The translations under genes and the position numbers were made by a program. Below are positions 1 through 6,711 of a DNA stretch of 37,176 nucleotides, in pieces. The stretch is from Thalassolituus sp. UBA1087 (GTDB lineage Bacteria > Pseudomonadota > Gammaproteobacteria > Pseudomonadales > Oceanobacteraceae), in NCBI GenBank assembly GCA_002314145.1, contig DCCG01000038.1:1-37176 (forward strand). Reading direction: 5' to 3'. Each line of letters opens with the position of its first letter. The first letter of the stretch is position 1. The notes beneath the pieces were generated by a model that ran no database searches, was not told where the DNA came from, and worked only from the letters and a program-made list of their open reading frames with translations.

Positions 1-414
1 TGCAGTTATTACTTGAAAGTGCGTCCGACCAACCTGTGCGATATGGAGGAAAGAAAATATCTGCCCACATCCACTGGTAATGCCGGACTGGTTGCTGGCG
101 GCTATGATCCGTCCGGTGATGGTTCCTATTCCGGTGGCGATATCAGTTTATCTGCCAGCAGTGAAGTCTGGGGCCAGGTACTGGCCGGAGACGTAATTGC
201 TACCGGTGGTGGTACCGTTATTCATGGTGCCATTACCTCCGGTGCGCTGGGAGACGGGTATGTCGATGGTAAGGAAGGCAATAACCTGAATGGTTCAACC
301 ACGGTGGAAGTAGAAGAATCCGACACCTATGACGGCGATGAAATCACTGATACATCCGGTGATCCCTCTTACTCAGGCAACGAGGTCAATGTTGTCTGGA
401 CCCGTTATAACTGA
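1..414 (+). CDS. C-terminal part of an acidic, glycine/serine-rich repeat protein (5' end outside the window)
   Basis: The reading frame is open to the first base of the window (it begins Cys-Ser-Tyr-Tyr before the first possible TTG start at 13), so this is the 3' end of a longer gene. The visible 137 residues are rich in Gly, Ser, Thr, Asp and Glu with few basic residues. A central stretch of short alternating hydrophobic/glycine strands (ISLSASSEVWGQVLAGDV and what follows) resembles the stacked beta-helix seen in surface proteins, bactofilin-like domains and large pilus-associated proteins. A motif of the form SGDxSYSGx[DE] occurs twice, near nucleotides 112-138 and 355-381. No membrane segment or sorting signal is visible. 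A rho-independent terminator follows within about 10 bases. I cannot name the family; a secreted or pilus-tip protein is a guess from composition. Confidence 0.7.
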   Translation, partial: CSYYLKVRPTNLCDMEERKYLPTSTGNAGLVAGGYDPSGDGSYSGGDISLSASSEVWGQVLAGDVIATGGGTVIHGAITSGALGDGYVDGKEGNNLNGSTTVEVEESDTYDGDEITDTSGDPSYSGNEVNVVWTRYN

Positions 415-423
415 TGGTCTCCA

Positions 424-454
424 GGGCCTGCCGCTAACGCCGGCTGGCCCTTTT
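424..454 (+). terminator. Rho-independent terminator after the partial acidic protein
   Basis: GGGCC-t-GCCG pairs with CGGC-t-GGCCC around a short loop, with one T/T mismatch, and is followed directly by TTTTC. It begins 10 bases after the stop codon of the partial gene and separates it from the TSUP-lgt-thyA group. Confidence 0.75.
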
Positions 455-519
455 CTTCCGTTAATCTCTCCCCTCGTTCATAATGCGACACTGATCCGTA
501 ATCTGTGACCCTTTTCATT

Positions 520-1308
520 ATGATGATTTTTCTGCTGTTCCTGGCGGTCGGTGCTGTAGCCGGTGTACTGGCTGGCCTGTTCGGTATTGGTGGCGGGATG
601 GTCATTGTGCCTGTGCTGGTTCTGACGTTTAGCGCGCAGGGCGTCAGTGAATCCGTACTTACCCATATGGCAGTCGCGACCTCGCTGGCGACGATCGTGT
701 TTACCTCCGTCAGTTCTGTGCTTGAACACCACCGCAAAGGTGCAGTGGACTGGCCGCTGGTCTTTGTACTGGGGATTGGCATCGTGGTCGGGACTGCTCT
801 GGGCGTATCACTGATAACGGCGGTTCCTGGTCCGGTGTTGCAGAATATCATCGGGGTGTTTGCGCTGTTGCTGTCGGTGAAGATGTTTTTTGGTCTGGAG
901 CCGCCGGGTGAAGGGAAACGCCCGCGCAATCCGGGTCTGGTTACCGCCGGCGGTGTGATTGGTTTCGGCTCGTCCTGGTTCGGTATCGGCGGTGGTACTT
1001 TTACCGTGCCTTATCTGAGCTGGATGAAAATCCCCATGCGCCAGGCGGTGGCCACATCCGCTGCCTGTGGTCTGCCGATTGCCATAACCGGTGCCGTCAG
1101 TAACGTACTGGCAGGCTGGGAAAACCCGGCCTTGCCCGGATGGAGCACCGGGTTTCTCTATTGGCCTGCCATCGCTGGTATTGTGCTGACCAGCGTGCCC
1201 TTTGCCAGAGTGGGGGCTAAGCTCGCCCATCGCCTGGATCAGGCGCTGTTGAAAAAAGCCTTTGCCGTACTCCTGCTGTTGGTGGGCGGGAAGTTTTTAT
1301 TATTCTGA
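520..1308 (+). CDS. TSUP family (TauE/SafE-like) membrane permease
   Basis: An integral membrane protein of about 262 residues in the sulfite exporter TauE/SafE (TSUP) family, which moves sulfur-containing or other small organic anions across the inner membrane. The sequence shows the family's internal duplication: the first half carries LFGIGGGMVIVP and the second WFGIGGGTFTVP, each beginning a set of hydrophobic helices. About eight membrane segments can be read. The start is uncertain: GTG at 505 and ATG at 520 or 523 are in frame and none has a good Shine-Dalgarno sequence. I prefer 520, which puts the first helix at the N-terminus. The gene lies 75 bases before lgt on the same strand, an arrangement I recall from pseudomonads (unverified). 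The substrate cannot be told from sequence. Confidence 0.9.
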   Translation: MMIFLLFLAVGAVAGVLAGLFGIGGGMVIVPVLVLTFSAQGVSESVLTHMAVATSLATIVFTSVSSVLEHHRKGAVDWPLVFVLGIGIVVGTALGVSLITAVPGPVLQNIIGVFALLLSVKMFFGLEPPGEGKRPRNPGLVTAGGVIGFGSSWFGIGGGTFTVPYLSWMKIPMRQAVATSAACGLPIAITGAVSNVLAGWENPALPGWSTGFLYWPAIAGIVLTSVPFARVGAKLAHRLDQALLKKAFAVLLLLVGGKFLLF

Positions 1309-1383
1309 TGGAATTCATACGGGCTTCATCTGTCCGTGTTTAGCTGTGTCAGCCTTCCGTATTGTTAAACCAAGGAACCCTGC

Positions 1384-2193
1384 ATGCTCACCTACCCTGA
1401 AATTGACCCGGTTGCTGTGGCCATTGGTCCGCTGAAAATCCACTGGTATGGCCTGATGTATCTGCTGGCCTTCGGGACGGCCTGGGCTCTGGCCAACTAC
1501 CGGGCGCGTAAGCCGGGTTCCGGCTGGACCACCGAGCAGGTATCAGACCTGATTTTCTTTGGTGCTATGGGAGTCATCATCGGTGGTCGCTGCGGCTATG
1601 TGCTGTTTTATAATTTTCCTCAGTTTTTACAGGACCCGCTGTGGCTGTTGCGGGTGTGGGAAGGCGGTATGTCGTTCCACGGAGGGTTACTGGGCGTCTT
1701 AGGTGCATTCATTGTCTTTGGCCGCAAACATAAGAAAAGCTTCTTTGAGATCGGCGATTTCGGTGCCCCTTTTGTGCCGATTGGTCTGATGTTCGGCCGC
1801 ATCGGCAACTTTATCGGTGGCGAGCTGTGGGGACGGGTGGCAGACCCTGCCGTGGTTCCCTGGGCGATGGTATTTCCCCGTGCCGGAGAGTTACCACGTC
1901 ATCCGTCGCAGATTTATCAGGCCTGTATGGAAGGTTTTCTGCTGTTCGTGATTCTGTGGTTTTATTCTTCCCGGCCGCGGCCGCAGAAGGCCGTGAGTGC
2001 AGTATTTTTGATCGGCTACGGGGTTTTCCGTACCATTGCCGAATTCTTCCGCGAGCCCGATGCTCAGATTGGCTTTGATCTGCTTGGCTGGGTAACCCGC
2101 GGACAACTGCTGAGTCTGCCGATGATTGTGGTCGGCATCGTGCTGCTGGTGATTGCTTACCGCAGCCCGGAAACCGGAGAAAAGAAAGCATGA
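1384..2193 (+). CDS. lgt: Prolipoprotein diacylglyceryl transferase
   Basis: Inner-membrane enzyme that moves diacylglycerol from phosphatidylglycerol to the lipobox cysteine of prolipoproteins, the first step of lipoprotein maturation. The 269 residues match the usual length. The Lgt signature GRIGNFIGGELWGR lies near residues 139-152, the conserved SFHGG motif with its essential His is near residue 98, and several hydrophobic helices span the chain. The ATG at 1384 is preceded by AAGGA about 8 bases upstream. The stop overlaps the thyA start as ATGA, so thyA is translationally coupled to it. The lgt-thyA pair is widely conserved in gammaproteobacteria. Confidence 0.97.
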   Translation: MLTYPEIDPVAVAIGPLKIHWYGLMYLLAFGTAWALANYRARKPGSGWTTEQVSDLIFFGAMGVIIGGRCGYVLFYNFPQFLQDPLWLLRVWEGGMSFHGGLLGVLGAFIVFGRKHKKSFFEIGDFGAPFVPIGLMFGRIGNFIGGELWGRVADPAVVPWAMVFPRAGELPRHPSQIYQACMEGFLLFVILWFYSSRPRPQKAVSAVFLIGYGVFRTIAEFFREPDAQIGFDLLGWVTRGQLLSLPMIVVGIVLLVIAYRSPETGEKKA

Positions 2194-2984
2194 AGCAATA
2201 CCTGGATCTGATGCGTCACGTGCGTGAGCACGGGGTGTTCAAAGAAGACCGTACCGGCACTGGTACCTACAGTTGCTTCGGTTATCAGATGCGTTTTGAT
2301 CTCAGCGAAGGCTTCCCGCTGGTGACCACCAAAAAGCTGCACCTGCGCTCAATCATTCATGAGCTGCTGTGGTTTTTAAGCGGTGACACCAATATCCGTT
2401 ACCTGAAAGAAAACGGTGTGTCTATCTGGGACGAATGGGCTGATGAAGACGGCAATCTGGGTCCGGTATACGGTTCCCAGTGGCGCAGCTGGCCCAGTGC
2501 CGATGGCCGTCATATCGATCAGATCTCGCAGGTGATTGAGCAGATAAAAAGCAACCCGGATTCGCGCCGTATTATTGTCTCGGCGTGGAATGTGGGTGAG
2601 CTGGACAATATGGCACTGCCGCCCTGCCATGCGTTTTTCCAGTTCTATGTGGCGGATGGCAAACTCTCCTGTCAGCTGTATCAGCGCAGTGCCGATATCT
2701 TCCTCGGGGTGCCTTTTAACATCGCCAGTTATGCTCTGCTGCTGCATATGATGGCGCAGCAGTGTGATCTCGACGTGGGCGATTTTGTCTGGACCGGCGG
2801 TGACGTGCACCTGTACGCCAACCACCTTGAACAGACCGACCTGCAGCTCAGCCGCGAGCCGCTGCCCCTGCCGAAGCTGTCGATTCAGCGTAAACCAGAC
2901 AGTCTGTTCGGTTATAAATTCGAAGACTTCGTGATCGAAGGCTACGAATCCCATCCGCACATCAAAGCACCGGTCGCCGTGTGA
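2190..2984 (+). CDS. thyA: Thymidylate synthase
   Basis: Cytosolic enzyme that makes dTMP from dUMP using 5,10-methylene-tetrahydrofolate and releases dihydrofolate, which the folA product recycles. The length (264 residues) equals the E. coli enzyme. The nucleophile Cys146 sits in LPPCHAFFQFYV. The phosphate-binding Arg region (EDRTGTGT) is near residue 20, and the dUMP-binding stretch QRSADIFLGVPFNIASY is near residues 165-181. The C-terminus KAPVAV has the family form that closes over the active site. The start ATG overlaps the lgt stop (ATGA). folA lies about 2 kb downstream, separated by a c-di-GMP gene. Confidence 0.98.
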   Translation: MKQYLDLMRHVREHGVFKEDRTGTGTYSCFGYQMRFDLSEGFPLVTTKKLHLRSIIHELLWFLSGDTNIRYLKENGVSIWDEWADEDGNLGPVYGSQWRSWPSADGRHIDQISQVIEQIKSNPDSRRIIVSAWNVGELDNMALPPCHAFFQFYVADGKLSCQLYQRSADIFLGVPFNIASYALLLHMMAQQCDLDVGDFVWTGGDVHLYANHLEQTDLQLSREPLPLPKLSIQRKPDSLFGYKFEDFVIEGYESHPHIKAPVAV

Positions 2985-2987
2985 GCG

Positions 2988-3005
2988 ACCGGCTGCGCAG
3001 CCGGT
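2988..3005. repeat. Perfect 18-base palindrome after thyA
   Basis: ACCGGCTGCGCAGCCGGT is its own reverse complement and begins four bases after the thyA stop. As RNA it would fold into a tight GC hairpin. No T-run follows (the next bases are GAACAACTGG), so it is not a typical intrinsic terminator; it may protect the mRNA 3' end or act with Rho. The rest of the gap to 3137 holds a TATACT hexamer at 3102-3107, a weak candidate -10 for the next gene. Confidence 0.5.
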
Positions 3006-3137
3006 GAACAACTGGCGGTAATTGGCTAATCGACCGGCACTGTAGTACCAGCCTTTCTTCGTATATCTCACCTGTGCGGCTGGCACTTTCTCCCCCCCAT
3101 CTATACTTGAGTTTCATGCTCATAATGAACAAGTGTT

Positions 3138-4790
3138 ATGCAACCATTGTCTGCAGCCGCTGGTCTGCCTCTGCTGGTTTTGTATGGCTCCGTATCTGCC
3201 CGTCTGCCGGATTATCCCGGCTATATGCGGCAGGAGTTCAGCACGGCCGATGAACTGATACAGGCTGGTCTGTTGGCCGGAGAAGCGGTTGTGCTGTTGC
3301 TGGATGCCGATGAATCTGACGTACAGCACCTTAAATCCACCCTCACCGATGCAGCACTGGTGGCGGTGGCAGACAGCAGTCAGCATATGCCGTTACTGGC
3401 GGCCGGCGCGCTGGAGGTCACTGCCGAGCGCCAGCCCGACGCTGCCCTGTTTCACCGGGCGCTGGTGCGCCATCAGGCTGAACGCATCCGCCGGCTGGGC
3501 AGCCACCGCGACGAACTGACCGGGCTGGCCAGCCGCCATCTGATGCATGACCGGGTTCAGCATGCCATCCGTCAGAGTAAACGCCGTAACACGGATGTTG
3601 CGCTCTTCAGTCTCGGCATCAGCCGCTTCCGCATGATTAATGAATTGCATGGTCTGCAGGCCGGGGATGATCTTCTGGTCGCCTGCGCCCGGCGCCTGCA
3701 ATCTCTGCTGCGCTGTTCGGATTCCATCGCCCGCATGGGCGGCGATCAGTTTGCCGTATTACTCGAACCCGTGACCGATACCGCAGCCGCTCTCGGCGTT
3801 GCCGAAAAAATCAATTCCGAATTGAGCCGGCCGTTTGTGATTCAGGGACGCGAAGTCTTTATCTCAGTGCGTATGGGCATCGAGACGGCAGAGCGCAGCA
3901 GCCATGATGCGGATAATATGGTGCGTCATGCGGAACTGGCCATGCATCAGGTGCGGAGTGATGACAGCAGCAGCTATCGCCTGTATCAGGATTCTCAGGG
4001 GCCGGAGGAACGCGTCCGGGCAGCGCTGGAATCCGGACTGCACAGTGCGCTGGAACAGGATCAGCTGCGGTTGGTTTATCAGCCCCAGGTCGCCATTGAT
4101 AACGGCCGCTTTTCCGGGGTGGAAGTGTTGCTGCGCTGGCAACACCCGGTGCTGGGCTGTGTCTCCCCGGCGGTATTTATTCCGGTGATGGAAGAAACCG
4201 GGCTGATTGCCCGCTTCGGTGAGTGGGTTCTGCGCCAGTCCTGCCAGCAGTTTGCACTGTGGGTGGCGCAGGGCCTGGTGCCTGCCGATGCCAAATTATC
4301 GGTTAACCTGTCACCGCGGCAGTTTTCCCAACCGGATCTGACGGAAAAAATCTGCAGCGCACTGACGGATGCCGGGCTGGCGGCACACCATCTGACGCTG
4401 GAAATTACTGAGAGTACGCTGATGCGGAATGTCGCTGCCGGGGTCAGTGTGCTGAACGGACTGCGGGCGCTGGGGGTGGCCACCGCCATTGATGACTTTG
4501 GTACCGGCTATTCTTCGCTGGCCTATCTCAAAGACCTGCCCATCGACTACCTGAAAATTGACCGCATGTTCGTCAAAGATATCGTCAGTTCCAGCCATGA
4601 TGCCGCCATTGCCAGTTCGATCATTGCACTGGCCCATAACCTCGGCCTGCAGGTAATCGCTGAAGGCGTGGAAGACGAAGAAGTGCTGGATGTGCTGCAG
4701 GTATTCGGCTGCGATCAGTATCAGGGGTTTTATTTTGCCCGCCCCGTAGCGGCAGCTGAAATACCAATATTGGCCCGGCGCTGCGCCTGA
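3138..4790 (+). CDS. Pseudo-receiver / degenerate GGDEF / EAL protein, probable c-di-GMP phosphodiesterase
   Basis: A 550-residue protein with no membrane segment. Residues 10-115 resemble a response-regulator receiver: VVLLLDADESD has a central Asp near 56-58 and a later LLAAGALEV resembles the usual AGA turn, but the N-terminal acidic pair is missing. Residues about 125-285 are a GGDEF domain whose signature is GGDQF (201-205). The metal-binding LDLD strand has become FSLGIS (157-162), so cyclase activity is unlikely. Residues about 295-540 are an EAL domain that looks intact: EVLLRW (329-334), LSVNLSPRQF (387-396), LEITES (421-426), IDDFGTGYSS (451-460), LKIDRMFV (472-479). Expected activity is c-di-GMP hydrolysis, perhaps tuned by the inactive domains. 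There is no clear Shine-Dalgarno sequence before the ATG. It lies between thyA and folA with unrelated functions on both sides. Confidence 0.93.
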   Translation: MQPLSAAAGLPLLVLYGSVSARLPDYPGYMRQEFSTADELIQAGLLAGEAVVLLLDADESDVQHLKSTLTDAALVAVADSSQHMPLLAAGALEVTAERQPDAALFHRALVRHQAERIRRLGSHRDELTGLASRHLMHDRVQHAIRQSKRRNTDVALFSLGISRFRMINELHGLQAGDDLLVACARRLQSLLRCSDSIARMGGDQFAVLLEPVTDTAAALGVAEKINSELSRPFVIQGREVFISVRMGIETAERSSHDADNMVRHAELAMHQVRSDDSSSYRLYQDSQGPEERVRAALESGLHSALEQDQLRLVYQPQVAIDNGRFSGVEVLLRWQHPVLGCVSPAVFIPVMEETGLIARFGEWVLRQSCQQFALWVAQGLVPADAKLSVNLSPRQFSQPDLTEKICSALTDAGLAAHHLTLEITESTLMRNVAAGVSVLNGLRALGVATAIDDFGTGYSSLAYLKDLPIDYLKIDRMFVKDIVSSSHDAAIASSIIALAHNLGLQVIAEGVEDEEVLDVLQVFGCDQYQGFYFARPVAAAEIPILARRCA

Positions 4791-4841
4791 AATGGCCTGG
4801 TGCTGACTGCGACGCTTCACAAGAATCAGATTCATCATTCA

Positions 4842-4884
4842 CGTCATCGCGCTCAGACGTTGCTTAGGGATAACGTGCGTGACG
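4842..4884. other. Nested inverted repeat between the EAL gene and folA
   Basis: ACGTT (4857-4861) pairs with AACGT (4872-4876). Outside it CGC pairs with GCG (4877-4879), and CGTCA (4842-4846) with TGACG (4880-4884), leaving bulges on the left arm. It lies about 40 bases upstream of the folA -10 element. There is no T-run, so if real it is more likely a regulatory or mRNA-end structure than a terminator. Confidence 0.25.
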
Positions 4885-4924
4885 CCTGCACAGCTTTATT
4901 GTCACAGGTTCAGGCAGGGCTTTC

Positions 4925-4933
4925 TGGTATGAT
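4925..4933 (+). promoter_or_regulatory. Extended -10 promoter element for folA
   Basis: TGGTATGAT is an extended -10 (TGn then TATGAT, five of six consensus bases) ending 31 bases before the folA GTG. A TTGTCA lies 23 bases upstream of the hexamer, too far for a normal -35, which fits an extended -10 promoter. The same nonamer precedes waaA. Confidence 0.5.
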
Positions 4934-4964
4934 GGCGCTGAACTGAACCGAGTGCGGAGGCGCT

Positions 4965-5480
4965 GTGAAACTTTCTCTTATCGTTGCCCTGGCGCAGAAT
5001 CACGTGATTGGCGTCGACAACAAACTGCCCTGGTATCTGCCCAACGACCTGAAATATTTTAAGCAGGTCACCATGGGCAAAGCCATTATCATGGGGCGTA
5101 AAACCTATGAAAGTATCGGCAAGCCCCTGCCGGGCCGTACCAATATTATTATTACCCGTCAGTCCGGTTATCAGCCCCCGGGTAAAACCGACAGTGTGAA
5201 AATCGTCTCCTCGCTGGAAGAGGCCCGTGATCTGGCGAACTCACTGGCCATCGTTAATGGTCAGGATGAAGCCATGATTATTGGTGGTGCTGAAATATAC
5301 AGTCAGGCACTGCCGCTGGTGGAACGGATGTATATGACCGAAGTGCACGCCGACGTAGACGGCGATGCCCGTTTTCCGGAATTTGACCGCAGCCTGTGGC
5401 AGGCAGTGGCGCGCGAGGATTTCCAGGCCGAAGGCGGCAATCCCTATGACTACAGTTTTGTCGTATACGAAAGGCGATAA
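4965..5480 (+). CDS. folA: Dihydrofolate reductase
   Basis: Reduces dihydrofolate to tetrahydrofolate with NADPH and so regenerates the cofactor consumed by ThyA. The 171 residues fit the bacterial chromosomal type. The N-terminus LIVALAQNHVIG and the Met20-loop-like LPWYLPNDLKYFK are clear; the Asp of PNDL is the expected catalytic acid. IIMGRKTYESIGKPLPGR (NADPH binding) and IIGGAEIY follow in the usual order. The start is GTG at 4965 with CGGAGG just upstream (4955-4960); the spacing of four bases is short. The gene has its own promoter and terminator, so it appears monocistronic. No obvious trimethoprim-resistance-type divergence is seen. Confidence 0.97.
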   Translation: MKLSLIVALAQNHVIGVDNKLPWYLPNDLKYFKQVTMGKAIIMGRKTYESIGKPLPGRTNIIITRQSGYQPPGKTDSVKIVSSLEEARDLANSLAIVNGQDEAMIIGGAEIYSQALPLVERMYMTEVHADVDGDARFPEFDRSLWQAVAREDFQAEGGNPYDYSFVVYERR

Positions 5481-5489
5481 CAACTCCGG

Positions 5490-5518
5490 GTGAAGCTGCA
5501 GTACTCAGCTTCACTTTT
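5490..5518 (+). terminator. Rho-independent terminator of folA
   Basis: A perfect nine-base stem, GTGAAGCTG with CAGCTTCAC, encloses a seven-base loop and is followed by TTTT. It begins ten bases after the folA stop codon. Confidence 0.85.
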
Positions 5519-5619
5519 CACAATACTTTTTCTGCTGCTTTCGTTACACCTTTGGCCCTTAATCCGTGCGCCAAAACCGGTAAAAATAGCCCTTTGTTTA
5601 TTCCGCAGGAGAATGGCAG

Positions 5620-6699
5620 ATGGCTGCCCTGAAAATTTTTGCCGGCGCAGACGCTCTGGAACATATCCGCTCGAACGGTTTATCCGCAGACGATATTGAT
5701 ATGGTGATGGGCGCTTCCGGCGGACCCAAATGGATTTCGCTGGCGGCCATTGATCGTTATCTGATCTCTGAATGGTTTGGCGGCCGGACAAAACCTCTGC
5801 ACCTGCTGGGCACTTCTGCCGGAGGCTGGCGTCTTGCCTGTTATGCCCGCAATAATCCACTGGCGGCCCATGCGCGTTTTCAGGACGCCTATATGGGACA
5901 GCAATATTCGGCCAAACCTTCGGCTCAGGAAGTGGGCGCAGAGTGCCGGCATATTCTCAGCGAGATTCTCAGGCCTGACACGGATATCCCTGGTGAACAG
6001 GAAATCATGAACCATGCTGTGATGCGCTATAACACGCTGGTTACCCGTTGCCGGGGGCTGGGAGCCTCAGAAAATAAAGTGCTGCAGGGGTTGGGTATGG
6101 TGGGCGCCATGTCATCTAATATGCTTGCCCGCAGCGCCATGCGCCCCTGGGTGGAACGGGTCTTTTTTCATCATCCGCACAAACCTCCGATTGATTATTT
6201 TCCCCATTTACCGGCACGGCATGTCGCGCTGACGGCAGATAATCTGGCCCCTGCGGTACTGGCGACCGGTGCAATTCCTATGGCTATTTCCGGTGTTCAC
6301 GATATTCCCGGCGCGCCCAGAGGCACTTACCGTGACGGCGGTATTACCGACTATCAGTTTGATCTGCCGGTATTGCCGGAAAAAGGCTTTGTGCTTTATC
6401 CGCATTATTTTGCCAAAGCGCCGATCGGCGGCTGGTTTGATAAAAAACTGAAGTGGCGTACCTCATCACGGGAATATTATAAACGCACCATTATTATTGC
6501 GCCGTCATGGGAGTTCGCCGCCACTCTGCCGGGTGGGCGGATACCGGATCTGGACGATTTTTATCAATATCCCGATTACAGCGAACGGCGCAGGCGCTGG
6601 GATATCGCCGCGGCTGAATGTGAAAAGCTGGCTGACGAACTGCAGGATATTCATGATAACCAGCGCTGGGCGGCAGTGGCTGAGCCTTTGCCCTGGTAA
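5620..6699 (+). CDS. Patatin-like phospholipase family protein
   Basis: A 359-residue predicted serine acyl hydrolase of the patatin fold. GASGGPKW (31-38) is the glycine-rich oxyanion element. GTSAGG (64-69) carries the nucleophile Ser66, and DGG (239-241, in YRDGGITDYQFD) the catalytic Asp, giving the Ser-Asp dyad. No signal peptide or membrane segment is seen, so it is probably cytosolic. AGGAG lies seven bases before the ATG. A terminator between folA and this gene suggests its own promoter. It ends 12 bases from the convergent secreted TonB-domain gene. Substrate is unknown; phospholipid or neutral-lipid hydrolysis is the family expectation. Confidence 0.9.
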   Translation: MAALKIFAGADALEHIRSNGLSADDIDMVMGASGGPKWISLAAIDRYLISEWFGGRTKPLHLLGTSAGGWRLACYARNNPLAAHARFQDAYMGQQYSAKPSAQEVGAECRHILSEILRPDTDIPGEQEIMNHAVMRYNTLVTRCRGLGASENKVLQGLGMVGAMSSNMLARSAMRPWVERVFFHHPHKPPIDYFPHLPARHVALTADNLAPAVLATGAIPMAISGVHDIPGAPRGTYRDGGITDYQFDLPVLPEKGFVLYPHYFAKAPIGGWFDKKLKWRTSSREYYKRTIIIAPSWEFAATLPGGRIPDLDDFYQYPDYSERRRRWDIAAAECEKLADELQDIHDNQRWAAVAEPLPW

Positions 6700-6711
6700 G
6701 TCAGGCCGGCG

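Noticed and set aside
2376..3086. A 236-codon open frame on the minus strand
   Set aside because: Antisense to thyA, which is unmistakable; the frame has no domain features.
3081..3094. TGGCAC upstream of the EAL gene as a possible sigma-54 -24 element
   Set aside because: The -12 part (TTGC) is absent at the required spacing; the stretch is TTTCTCCCC instead.
5490..5699. Small plus-strand frame with a hydrophobic N-terminus, which could be read as a membrane peptide
   Set aside because: Its first codons are the folA terminator stem and its second half overlaps the patatin gene in another frame; no ribosome binding site.
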